Shown piece after piece: positions 21,604-29,483 of a DNA stretch of 64,000 bases (position 1 is its first letter; the number at the start of each line of letters is the position of its first letter). Both the position numbers and the translations under genes were made by a program. Source of the stretch: JACCSI01 sp963815285 (lineage in GTDB: Bacteria; Acidobacteriota; Vicinamibacteria; Vicinamibacterales; UBA2999). Below the pieces are notes generated by a model, which did not search any database, was not told the origin of the DNA, and saw only the letters and a list, made by a program, of their open reading frames with translations. The stretch lies in contig CAWFGB010000008.1 of the NCBI GenBank assembly GCA_963815285.1, positions 868,001 to 932,000 on the forward strand, read 5' to 3'.

Positions 21604-22728
21604 CTCATCGACCGACTCGAACTGCGGCTTTGCCGACTTCCGCTTGTCAGCTTCTTCGAGACCAGTTTCGGACGCAGCTACGACCGCACGTTTCTACTCG
21701 CCTGCGTTGACGGCGACGGCCACCAGGGGTGGGGCGAGGGCGTGGCCGAAGCCAATCCCTACTACAGCAGCGAGACGACGGAAACCGCCTGGCACATCAT
21801 CACCGGCTTTCTGGCCGCTCGCGTGATTGGCCGCCGCTTTGACCATCCCCGCGAGGTCTTCGACGCGATGAAGCCCGTGCGCGGTCACAACATGGCCAAG
21901 GCGCTCGTCGAAATGGCCATCTGGGACCTGTATGCGCGAATCCAGGGTCAATCGCTCAGCCGCGTGCTGGGCGGCACGCGCGATCGCATCGCATCGGGCG
22001 TGTCGATCGGGATCCAGGATTCGTTCGATCAGCTGCGCGAGAAAGTGGAGAAAGAGCTCGCGGCCGGGTACCGGCGCATCAAGATCAAGATCAAGCCAGG
22101 CTGGGATATCGCGGCGGTCGAGATGGTCCGCAGTCAGTTCGGCAACATCCCGCTGATGGTAGATGCCAACGCCGCCTACACGCTCGCCGACGCCGGCCAT
22201 CTGGCTGAGCTCGACAGCCACGATCTCATGATGATCGAGCAGCCGCTCGAATATGACGACGTGATGGATCACGTCGAGCTGCAACGCAGGATCAAGACGC
22301 CCATCTGCCTGGACGAGTCGATTCATACGGTCCGCATTGCGCGCGATGCGATCGCCGCGGGCGCCTGCCAAATCATCAACATCAAGCCGGGCCGCGTGGG
22401 CGGTCATCGCGAATCGGTCAGGCTGCACGACGTGTGCGCCGAACACAACGTCCCGGTCTGGCACGGCGGAATGCTCGAAACAGGGATCGGCCGGGCGCAC
22501 AACATCCACCTCGCCAGCCTCCCGAATTTTTCGCTGCCTGGTGACATTGCCGCCAGCAAGCGATACTACGCCCCCGATCTGATTGAGCCGTCAATCGAGG
22601 TCGCCACCGATGGCACGATAAAAGTGCCCACTGAACCCGGCATCGGTGTCCATATCGTTCGCGAACGTGTGGACCACGCCACGCTGCGTGCCATCACCAT
22701 CGATGCGTCGACTCTCACACCCGCATGA
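21601..22728 (+). CDS. Enolase-superfamily o-succinylbenzoate synthase / N-acylamino acid racemase
   Basis: 375-residue member of the muconate-lactonising enolase subgroup, closest in character to the OSBS/NAAAR family. Visible are KIKIKPG with the two-lysine acid-base motif, the metal ligands MVDANAAY, MIEQPLE and CLDESIH, and NIKPGRVGG with the opposite catalytic lysine. Family members make o-succinylbenzoate for menaquinone, racemise N-acyl or N-succinyl amino acids, or do both. No other men gene is in the window, so the racemase role is at least as likely. The ATG lies in a tandem repeat. It overlaps the next gene by four bases (ATGA). Confidence 0.87.
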   Translation: MLIDRLELRLCRLPLVSFFETSFGRSYDRTFLLACVDGDGHQGWGEGVAEANPYYSSETTETAWHIITGFLAARVIGRRFDHPREVFDAMKPVRGHNMAKALVEMAIWDLYARIQGQSLSRVLGGTRDRIASGVSIGIQDSFDQLREKVEKELAAGYRRIKIKIKPGWDIAAVEMVRSQFGNIPLMVDANAAYTLADAGHLAELDSHDLMMIEQPLEYDDVMDHVELQRRIKTPICLDESIHTVRIARDAIAAGACQIINIKPGRVGGHRESVRLHDVCAEHNVPVWHGGMLETGIGRAHNIHLASLPNFSLPGDIAASKRYYAPDLIEPSIEVATDGTIKVPTEPGIGVHIVRERVDHATLRAITIDASTLTPA

Positions 22729-24887
22729 TGCGATTGCCCTACCTTCACCTCGCGGTCATTGGTCTTGCGGTCGGGATGGCGGTCAGCTGCGCAACGGCGC
22801 CGGCCGTGGTCCCGCCCCAGGCCGTTCAACTCACGTTCGAGCAGAAAATGACGTGGATCCTCCGGCTCGAGGAAGATCGCGTGCTGCAGGCGCCGGAGCC
22901 GCCGCCCGCCCCGCCGCCTCCGGTTGTGTCGGGCCGGCGCGGACCCACCGCCGTCGCACCACCACCGCAACCGAGTCTGCTGACGCTGGTCACGGACACT
23001 GAGGCCCGCGTTCGCCGCCGCGCGGCGCTTGCGATCGGCCGGACGAGGCTTTCTGAGGGAATCCCGGCCCTTGTGCCAGCGCTCGCTAACGACGTCGAGC
23101 CCGAAGTGAGGCAGATGGCGGCGTTTGCCCTCGGTCTCATCGGTGACACTCGTGCGGCGGATCCCCTTCAGGCCGCCCTCGCTGATCCCGATGCGCTGGT
23201 GCAAGGGCGTGCCGCCGAAGCGCTTGGCCTGATCGGCCATAAGGAAGGTGCTGGGCCGATCGCCGACATGATGTCCGTGCACACCAAGGCAGGTGCCCTC
23301 GATGGGATCGCGCCTGATGATCTCGAACACCCGAAGGCGCCCCCGATCGAGGCTGTCAGGCTCGGGATGTACGCCCTGGTGCGGCTGAGCGCCTACGATC
23401 AGCTCGCGGCGGTCCTGGTGAACGGGAACGGGCAGCCAATCAGCCGGTGGTGGCCCGTCGCCTATGCCTTCCGCCGCATCAACGACCCACGCGCCGGCTC
23501 AGTGCTGCTTGCCCTCCTGCAAGGTGAGAGTGTCTACACCCGCGCATTCGCCGCCCGCGGGCTTGGCATCGTCAAGGAGGGCCGCGCGGTCACGCCGCTC
23601 GTCGCCGTGCTGTCCAATGACAAGGAATCAACGCCCGTTCGCGTGGAGGCGGCCCGCTCGGTCGCGGACTTGGGCGCCCAGGAGGCCGCTCAGCCGCTCA
23701 TCAAGATCGTCACCACATCGTCGGCCGATCCCAACCTTCGGCTCGAGGCGCTGACCGCGCTCGGGCAACTTCGCGCCGCGGGCGCGGTGGATTTGTTCAT
23801 CGATCTTATGACCGATGGGTGGCCAACGATGCGAGCCGCCGCGCTGATGGCGCTCGCGCGCACTGATGAGGGCCTGTTCATTTCGGCGATTTCGGGGCTC
23901 GATGTGGATCGACATTGGAGTGTCCGCGCGGCGGTCGCCACCGCACTGGGCGGTCTGGATCTCGAACGTGCGCTGGCGCGCCTGGTCGAGATGCTGAACG
24001 ACGAAGATCGGCGCGTCTTGCCCTCGGTCCTGAACGCGTTGGTCACGCTGGGCGCGGCCAACGCGGAGTCGATCCTGGTCGAACGGCTGATGAGTGACGA
24101 TGTCGTGGTGCGGCAGGCAGCGGCCAATGGGCTCGTTCGCCTGAAGGCCCGCACCGCGGTCGCTGCGCTGGTCAAAGCCTACGACCTCGCAGAGAAGGAT
24201 CCGACGTATGTCGCGCGTGCGGCGATTCTCGCAGCCGTGCTCGAGCTCGATCCGCAGGCGGGACGGCCCCTGCTTGAGCGGGCACTCGAGGACCGCGACT
24301 GGGCGGTGCGGGTGCGGGCGGCGACGTTGCTCCGCACGATCGATCCCGAGGCCGATGTGAGGATGCGGATCCGGCCAGCACCTGCAGCCGTCTTGCCGGA
24401 GCTCAACGAACTGGGCCCGATGCTCGACCCCAGCGTGACTCCGACCGCCTACATCGACACCACGTACGGGCTCATTCAGATTGAGCTGGCGGTGCTCGAC
24501 GCACCACGCGCGGTCGCGAACTTCGTGTCACTAGCGCGGCGTAACTTCCTCGGCGGCACACCGTTTCACCGCATTGTGCCGAACTTCGTCGCCCAGGATG
24601 GCGACCCGCGCGGCGATGGCGAGGGCGGCCCGGGCTATACGATTCGCGACGAGATCAACCAGCGGCCGTATCTGCGTGGCACGCTCGGGATGGCGCTCGA
24701 TTGGGAAGACACTGGCGGCAGCCAGTTCTTCATCACGCACTCGCCGCAGCCACACCTCGACGCGCGCTACACAGTCTTCGGCCGCGTCGTGGGCGGCATG
24801 GACATCGTCGATCGGCTGCAGCAGTGGGATCAGATCCGGTCGGTGCGGGTTTGGGACGGCGAGAATTGGATTGGCGGGCCGCCGTGA
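22725..24887 (+). CDS. HEAT-repeat lipoprotein fused to a cyclophilin-type peptidyl-prolyl isomerase
   Basis: 720 residues. An N-terminal signal peptide ends in a lipobox (AVSC, C22). A proline-rich linker (about 50-80) leads into some fifteen HEAT/PBS-type helical repeats (about 85-560). The last 150 residues are a cyclophilin domain with FHRIVPNF, GDPRGDG, GSQFFIT and LDARYTVFGRV, so the catalytic arginine, phenylalanine and glutamine positions are kept. It is probably anchored on the periplasmic face of a membrane, where the solenoid could hold client proteins for proline isomerisation. Translationally coupled to the racemase gene upstream. Each domain is known; the client is not. Confidence 0.85.
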   Translation: MMRLPYLHLAVIGLAVGMAVSCATAPAVVPPQAVQLTFEQKMTWILRLEEDRVLQAPEPPPAPPPPVVSGRRGPTAVAPPPQPSLLTLVTDTEARVRRRAALAIGRTRLSEGIPALVPALANDVEPEVRQMAAFALGLIGDTRAADPLQAALADPDALVQGRAAEALGLIGHKEGAGPIADMMSVHTKAGALDGIAPDDLEHPKAPPIEAVRLGMYALVRLSAYDQLAAVLVNGNGQPISRWWPVAYAFRRINDPRAGSVLLALLQGESVYTRAFAARGLGIVKEGRAVTPLVAVLSNDKESTPVRVEAARSVADLGAQEAAQPLIKIVTTSSADPNLRLEALTALGQLRAAGAVDLFIDLMTDGWPTMRAAALMALARTDEGLFISAISGLDVDRHWSVRAAVATALGGLDLERALARLVEMLNDEDRRVLPSVLNALVTLGAANAESILVERLMSDDVVVRQAAANGLVRLKARTAVAALVKAYDLAEKDPTYVARAAILAAVLELDPQAGRPLLERALEDRDWAVRVRAATLLRTIDPEADVRMRIRPAPAAVLPELNELGPMLDPSVTPTAYIDTTYGLIQIELAVLDAPRAVANFVSLARRNFLGGTPFHRIVPNFVAQDGDPRGDGEGGPGYTIRDEINQRPYLRGTLGMALDWEDTGGSQFFITHSPQPHLDARYTVFGRVVGGMDIVDRLQQWDQIRSVRVWDGENWIGGPP

Positions 24888-24889
24888 GC

Positions 24890-24920
24890 GGCAAAAGAAA
24901 GGGGGCGCCGCAGCGCCCCC
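24890..24920 (-). terminator. Intrinsic terminator of the first Lys/Ala micropeptide gene
   Basis: Stem gggggcgc/gcgccccc with a 4-base loop (24901-24920). Read on the minus strand it is followed by tttcttttg, the classic stem plus T-tract. On the plus strand no T-run follows, so it serves the minus-strand gene at 24944-25000. Confidence 0.88.
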
Positions 24921-24943
24921 AGTAGATCTGAATGCGTGAAGCG

Positions 24944-25000
24944 TTAGCGCTTCTTCGCCTTCTTGGCCTTCTTGGCCGCTTTCTTTGCTTTCTTCGCCAT
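24944..25000 (-). CDS. 18-residue Lys/Ala-rich micropeptide (copy 1)
   Basis: Encodes MAKKAKKAAKKAKKAKKR, a strongly basic repeat of AKK units resembling the tails of bacterial histone H1-like or HU-like proteins. A strong Shine-Dalgarno-like run (aaggggggatagacc) directly precedes the ATG, and an intrinsic terminator follows 24 bases after the stop. A near-identical second gene lies upstream at 25229-25285. The frame is open farther upstream, but the strong ribosome binding site and the paralogue fix the start here. Function unknown: nucleic-acid compaction, ribosome or membrane association are guesses. Confidence 0.78.
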   Translation of the reverse strand: MAKKAKKAAKKAKKAKKR

Positions 25001-25171
25001 TGGTCTATCCCCCCCTTCAGGTTGGATTTTGCGGAAGGTTGATGCCGCGCTACCGCGGGGCGTCTGCCGCCTGGCACTCAGCCCGCGCGTGCCGGCCCCT
25101 CGCGCTTCGTTCTCGCGCGAACCGCTGATTCGCGCGCGATAAGTTGCCCTTTGGCAGTTGGCTAAGGGCAC

Positions 25172-25211
25172 AGAGAAAAGGTGGGGCAGTGCTTGGAAAG
25201 CGACCGCCCCA
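25172..25211 (-). terminator. Intrinsic terminator of the second Lys/Ala micropeptide gene
   Basis: On the minus strand tggggcggt pairs with actgcccca (one G-U) across a 12-base loop, followed by ccttttctctg. It begins about 18 bases after the stop of the 25229-25285 gene, so each micropeptide gene seems to have its own terminator. Confidence 0.7.
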
Positions 25212-25228
25212 TTGCAGAGCGGCCAGTC

Positions 25229-25285
25229 TTACTTCTTCTTCGCCTTCTTGGCCTTCTTGGCCGCCTTCTTCGCCTTCTTAGCCAT
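25229..25285 (-). CDS. 18-residue Lys/Ala-rich micropeptide (copy 2)
   Basis: Encodes MAKKAKKAAKKAKKAKKK, differing from the copy at 24944-25000 only in the last residue (Lys for Arg). A perfect aggagg stands five to six bases before the ATG, a consensus-like promoter lies about 110 bases upstream, and a hairpin with a T-tract follows. The two copies differ at synonymous positions, which favours selection on the peptide. The predicted product is about 2 kDa with eleven lysines and no acidic residue. Too short for most gene callers; no family can be assigned from sequence alone. Confidence 0.82.
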   Translation of the reverse strand: MAKKAKKAAKKAKKAKKK

Positions 25286-25397
25286 CGTTCCTCCTGAAGG
25301 GGTTCGGCTCTGCCTGATGGCGACTCCGGATGTGTCCACTGAGTCTCAGTGGTTCACAAGCCGTTGTCTGAGCCTTCCGCCCTCATACCAGATGTAG

Positions 25398-25425
25398 ATT
25401 ATGGATGAGAAATTTGCGATGTCAA
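25398..25425 (-). promoter_or_regulatory. Sigma-70-type promoter for the micropeptide genes
   Basis: On the minus strand TTGACA (25425-25420) and CATAAT (25403-25398) are separated by 16 bases, five to six matches per hexamer. Transcription would start near 25391, giving an untranslated leader of about 105 bases before the ATG at 25285. The surrounding DNA is notably AT-richer than the rest of the window. Confidence 0.65.
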
Positions 25426-25556
25426 GCACAAAGCGACGTTGGTTGTCAAAAGTTCGGCATCCATGCGTTGTGATCGCCAAGCGCAAACAGCCCCTCCGAG
25501 TCAACTCGCGCGACTCAGACACTCATTTCGGATGCGGTGATGAAAATCTGTAGACG

Positions 25557-26567
25557 TCAACGCGCCATGGCGGCGCGCGACGCGCCCAACAGTGCGCGTG
25601 CGCGGCGCAATGCGAGCGCCGATTCGTTCACCTCGGCTGACTGCGCGCGCGCGATCAACGTGCGGAGAACCTTGCTGCTCGCCTCGATGTCGTGAAAGTA
25701 GACGTCGAGGATCTTCGCTTCGATGATCACGAACAGCGGGTTGCGCGGATAGCGCTGCTGCAGCCCGCGGATCAGCCTCAGCGCATCCGCCGGACGGTCT
25801 TCGTACCAGAGGTAGACGAGATGCAGTTGATAGGCGGCCTCTCCACTGATGACCTCACCCTTCTCGGAGGCCTCGATCATCTGCTCCAGTCCGGCCTTCC
25901 GATCCCCGCCGGGCAGCAGCAGAAGCCAGCGGAGAATGCGCAGGCCCGCCGGCGCGACCGCCGCGTAGTAGCGGTACATGCCGATACCGAAGAGTGCGTC
26001 GTGCAGGAGTGGATCGAGCGCGAGCGCACGTTCCAGTGCGTTCTTGATGCGCATGCCGTCACGCGCGGCGGCGAGATGCTGCTGGCGTTCGACGCGCCAC
26101 TGTGCCCGGACACTGTTCGCGGCGCCGACTGCAAACCAGGCTTCGGCGAGCGTGGGAGCCCTCTCCGCCCAGTCTTCGGCCGAGGTAACAGCACGTTCGA
26201 CGGCCCGCGAGAACCGCTCGTCATGCACGCGTGAGTCGGGATCGAGGGCAATCTCCCACCACACCGACACTGCGTTCAGCACGTCACACCAGACCCGCGC
26301 GGCCAGGCATGCCGGTGCCATGCGCGACGACGCCACGTCAAAATCTGCGTTAAGAATTGCATCGTAGGTGTCGATGAGAGCGTCGCGATGCGCCAGACCG
26401 CTCGCCGCCGTGGTTGCGCTCTGCGCGGTCCCGGATGCCTGCAGGAAAAGACTGGCCGCGACGATGATTGCGACCAAGCGGCTCTGACGGCTTGCGCCTG
26501 GGGCGTGCGCCTTCGCTGCTCTGCGCGAAATCGAGGGGACTGGCCAGCGCAAGGTCGATGAGATCAC
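25557..26567 (-). CDS. Exported TPR-like protein of unknown function
   Basis: 336 residues, no named family recognised. A basic N-terminus (1-29) precedes a hydrophobic export segment (about 30-46, ending QASGTAQS). The rest is helical with TPR-like repeats: ALALDPLLHDALFGIGMYRYY and AYQLHLVYLWYEDRPADAL regions alternate small and aromatic residues as in tetratricopeptide helices. It is probably periplasmic. Its GTG start overlaps the ddl stop by four bases (GTGA), so it is co-translated with ddl. A role in the envelope is inferred only from that linkage. Confidence 0.72.
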   Translation of the reverse strand: MISSTLRWPVPSISRRAAKAHAPGASRQSRLVAIIVAASLFLQASGTAQSATTAASGLAHRDALIDTYDAILNADFDVASSRMAPACLAARVWCDVLNAVSVWWEIALDPDSRVHDERFSRAVERAVTSAEDWAERAPTLAEAWFAVGAANSVRAQWRVERQQHLAAARDGMRIKNALERALALDPLLHDALFGIGMYRYYAAVAPAGLRILRWLLLLPGGDRKAGLEQMIEASEKGEVISGEAAYQLHLVYLWYEDRPADALRLIRGLQQRYPRNPLFVIIEAKILDVYFHDIEASSKVLRTLIARAQSAEVNESALALRRARALLGASRAAMAR

Positions 26568-27727
26568 ATCACGCTCGTGCGCAATCGCTGCTTGTCAGCG
26601 TGGCGCTCGAGCGCGAGCTGGATGAGCCGATCGACCAGTGCCGGATACGCCAGGCCGCTGGCCTCCCACATCTTGGGGAACATGCTGATGGTGGTGAAGC
26701 CCGGGATGGTGTTGATCTCGTTGAGGTAGACGGTTTCGGTCGCGCGCGAGAGCAGGAAGTCCACTCGTGACAAGCCGGCGGCATCCACCGCGCGGAACGC
26801 GGCAACGGCCAATCGCTGGATGTCGGCGACCTGCTCCGGCGTCAACTCGGCTGGAATCACTGTACGAGATCCCTCATCGAGATACTTGGCTTCGTAATCG
26901 TAGAACTCACGTCCCGGGATGACCTCGCCAGGCAGCGACGCCTGAGGCTCGTCGTTGCCAATTACCGCGCATTCAATCTCTCGCGCGTCGGGGACGCCCC
27001 ACTCGATGACAACCTTGCGATCGAACTCGAGCGCGCGCTCGATCGCGGGAGCGAGATCGTCCACGGTTTTGACCTTCGAGATGCCGACGCTCGAGCCCAG
27101 GTTGGCCGGCTTGACAAATAGGGGAAGCGTCAACGACAGGGCGCTTTCGGTCACCGCGTCGCGGTGCTGTTCCCAGTCCCGGCGCAGGTAGGCCTTCCAC
27201 GGCGCGATCGGCAGGCCATGCGCGGCAAACATCAACCGCATGGCCGCCTTGTCCATACCCACGGCCGAGGCCAGCACACCCGGACCGACATACGGCACGT
27301 TAGCCAGTTCGAGCAGGCCTTGGATGGTGCCGTCTTCCCCGTAGGGTCCGTGCAGCACTGGAAAGACGACATCGAGCCCCAGCCCGGTCACCCTCGCGAT
27401 GCCCTCGTCGTCGCTGCCGCGGGCCGGGGGGCGCCGTTCGATGGTCAGCAGCGTGTCTTCGCTGGGATGGCCCACAAGCACCGTCTCACGTCCGGGTCGC
27501 AACGCCCGTGTGCCCGAGCCTCGCGCCTGCGCGATCACCTCGGCGGCTGACACCGCCGTGGGTGGCTTGTCAGCGATCGTCCAGCGCCCGTCTTTTTCAA
27601 TGCGGATGGGCAGCGGTTCGTACCGCGACCGATCGAGCGATTTGATGACAGACGCAGCGGACGCAACCGAGATCTCATGCTCGCCTGAGCGCCCTCCGTA
27701 GATCACACCGATCCGCAGCTTCTTCAC
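26564..27727 (-). CDS. ddl: D-alanine--D-alanine ligase
   Basis: 387-residue ATP-grasp enzyme that makes the D-Ala-D-Ala dipeptide of peptidoglycan. N-terminal IGVIYGGRSGEHEIS, central FVKPANLGSSVGISK and C-terminal LNEINTIPGFTTISMFPKMW are diagnostic, the last carrying the metal ligands and the Ser/Tyr region. It is somewhat longer than the shortest Ddls because of an insertion near residue 70-90. GTG at 27727 gives the usual MKKLRIGVIYGG start; an in-frame GTG at 27760 lies inside the intergenic repeat and is less likely. Divergent from tgt. Confidence 0.94.
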   Translation of the reverse strand: MKKLRIGVIYGGRSGEHEISVASAASVIKSLDRSRYEPLPIRIEKDGRWTIADKPPTAVSAAEVIAQARGSGTRALRPGRETVLVGHPSEDTLLTIERRPPARGSDDEGIARVTGLGLDVVFPVLHGPYGEDGTIQGLLELANVPYVGPGVLASAVGMDKAAMRLMFAAHGLPIAPWKAYLRRDWEQHRDAVTESALSLTLPLFVKPANLGSSVGISKVKTVDDLAPAIERALEFDRKVVIEWGVPDAREIECAVIGNDEPQASLPGEVIPGREFYDYEAKYLDEGSRTVIPAELTPEQVADIQRLAVAAFRAVDAAGLSRVDFLLSRATETVYLNEINTIPGFTTISMFPKMWEASGLAYPALVDRLIQLALERHADKQRLRTSVM

Positions 27728-27750
27728 GACCTGATCATACCCACCAATCT

Positions 27751-27970
27751 GGTTCTTCACGATGGTTCTTCACGGAGGTTCCCATCAGGGTTCTCCACGG
27801 AGGGGTCGACCAGCGTTCTTCGCTGTTCTCGGGCGGTTTCTCGCGGGCTCCGCTGAGGGTTCTGGCGGGCGTTTCTCGAGGTGCATTCCAGGCGCTCGCG
27901 TCAGGGTTCGATAGGATGGAACTGGCGTGGGAACGACAGTAAAGAACGCTGCGAACCCTCGTGGAGAACC
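27751..27970. repeat. Degenerate GGTTCTTCAC-type repeats between ddl and tgt
   Basis: GGTTCTTCAC occurs at 27751 and 27764, GGTTCTCCAC at 27789, and further degenerate GTTCT units to about 27910; an inverted copy, GTGGAGAACC, is at 27961-27970. The array occupies the roughly 250-base divergent space between ddl and tgt. No gene is supported in it. Confidence 0.6.
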
Positions 27971-27981
27971 TCGGTGAAAAG

Positions 27982-29130
27982 ATGTTTGAGGTGACGCATC
28001 GCGATGGAGCGGCCCGGCGCGGTGTGTTGACCACCCCGCACGGAGTGATTGACACCCCCGTCTTCATGCCTGTTGGAACGCAGGGTGCCGTTAAGGCGAT
28101 GACGCCCCGCGATCTCGAGGAGGTGGACGCATCGATCATCCTCGGCAACACGTATCACCTTTATCTCCGGCCCGGAGATGACCTCATCGCGCGCCGTGGC
28201 GGCTTGCATCGGTTCATGGGCTGGACGCGGCCGATTTTGACTGACAGCGGTGGTTATCAGGTGTTCAGCCTCGCCGACCGCCGCACCCTCGACGAAACGG
28301 GCGTCCGCTTTCGCTCCCACCTTGACGGTTCGGCTTACGAGCTGACGCCGGAAAAGGCCGTCGACATCCAGGCGCAGCTTGGCTCCGACATCGCCATGGT
28401 CCTGGACGAGTGCCCGGCACTTCCCTCTGGCGAACCCGTGCTCCTCGCGTCGGTCGAGCTGACTGCCCGCTGGGCCAATCGCTGTAGACGCCGTATGCTC
28501 GAGCTTCGCGAGGGCCGCGTGCCGGGAGTCGTGCACAGTAATAAAGGTCAAGTCCAGTTCGGCATCGTTCAGGGCGGCACTTCGTCAAATCTTCGCCAAT
28601 TGAGTGCTGAGAAGACACTGGCGGTGGGCTTTGACGGCTACGCCATCGGCGGGTTGAGCGTGGGCGAAATCCCGGCAGAGATGTATCAGACCGTGGAGGT
28701 CACGGCACCGCTGCTGCCGGAGGCCCAGCCTCGCTATCTAATGGGCGTCGGAACGCCAGCGGACCTGGTGGAGTGCGTCGCTCGTGGCATCGACATGTTC
28801 GACTGCGTGATGCCCACCAGGAACGCCCGCAACGGACAGTTGTTTACCAGCCAGGGGATCCTCAACATCAAGAACGCCCGGTTTGCGGAGGACGATTCGC
28901 CGGTCGATCCGGCCTGCGGCTGCTATAGCTGCCGGCACTTTTCGCGGGCTTATCTACGCCATCTTTTTGTCGCCGGCGAGATCACCGCAAGTGCCCTTAA
29001 CACGCTGCATAATCTGTACTTTTACCTTGACACCATGAAAGGGATTAGGGACGCTATAGCGTTTGGCACGTTCGAGAAGTTCCGGCAATCGCTGCATCGG
29101 ACCTTTTCCCGCCGCTCGCTGAATCCATGA
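27982..29130 (+). CDS. tgt: tRNA-guanine transglycosylase
   Basis: 382-residue enzyme exchanging guanine-34 for preQ1 in tRNAs with GUN anticodons, the committed step in queuosine synthesis. The N-terminal MFEVTHRDGAARRG, catalytic DSGGYQVFSL region, GGLSVGE, and the zinc site CGCYSC with a following histidine are all present. The ATG at 27982 matches the family start; a GTG seven codons upstream lies in the repeat. It overlaps yajC by four bases and heads the sec run, an arrangement (tgt-yajC-secD-secF) conserved in many bacteria. Confidence 0.96.
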   Translation: MFEVTHRDGAARRGVLTTPHGVIDTPVFMPVGTQGAVKAMTPRDLEEVDASIILGNTYHLYLRPGDDLIARRGGLHRFMGWTRPILTDSGGYQVFSLADRRTLDETGVRFRSHLDGSAYELTPEKAVDIQAQLGSDIAMVLDECPALPSGEPVLLASVELTARWANRCRRRMLELREGRVPGVVHSNKGQVQFGIVQGGTSSNLRQLSAEKTLAVGFDGYAIGGLSVGEIPAEMYQTVEVTAPLLPEAQPRYLMGVGTPADLVECVARGIDMFDCVMPTRNARNGQLFTSQGILNIKNARFAEDDSPVDPACGCYSCRHFSRAYLRHLFVAGEITASALNTLHNLYFYLDTMKGIRDAIAFGTFEKFRQSLHRTFSRRSLNP

Positions 29131-29477
29131 TGCTGATGCAGGTGTTCGATCCGAGTTTTGTGCTGGCTTTGTCTGCGTCGTCGGGCCAGGGGAATCCGCT
29201 GATCCAGCTCGTTCCGTTTGCGCTCGTTTTGGCCATCTTCTACTTCATCATCCTGTTGCCGATGAAGAAGCGACAAAAGAAGGTGCAGGAGTTTCTGGGC
29301 GGGCTGAAAGTGGGCGATCGGGTCATCACGTCGGGCGGGATTTACGGGTCGATCACGAAAATCACGGACCAGACGCTGCAACTCCAGGTTGCGCAGAACG
29401 TGCGTCTCGAAGTGGCTCGTACCGCGATTGTCGGCTACCAGGGGCAGCCTCCGGTGGTCGACGCGCAGAGCGCGTAA
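29127..29477 (+). CDS. yajC: Preprotein translocase subunit YajC
   Basis: 116-residue small membrane protein of the SecDF-YajC complex. One transmembrane helix (about 26-44, VPFALVLAIFYFIILLP) is followed by basic KKRQKK and a short cytoplasmic domain with the family motif LKVGDRVITSGGIYG. Overlaps the tgt stop by four bases and lies six bases before secD. Confidence 0.95.
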   Translation: MMLMQVFDPSFVLALSASSGQGNPLIQLVPFALVLAIFYFIILLPMKKRQKKVQEFLGGLKVGDRVITSGGIYGSITKITDQTLQLQVAQNVRLEVARTAIVGYQGQPPVVDAQSA

Positions 29478-29483
29478 TAGAAC

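Noticed and set aside
25001..25171. 57-residue N-terminal extension of the first Lys/Ala micropeptide
   Set aside because: The strong ribosome binding site sits directly before the internal ATG, and the second copy has exactly the same length from its own aggagg-linked ATG.
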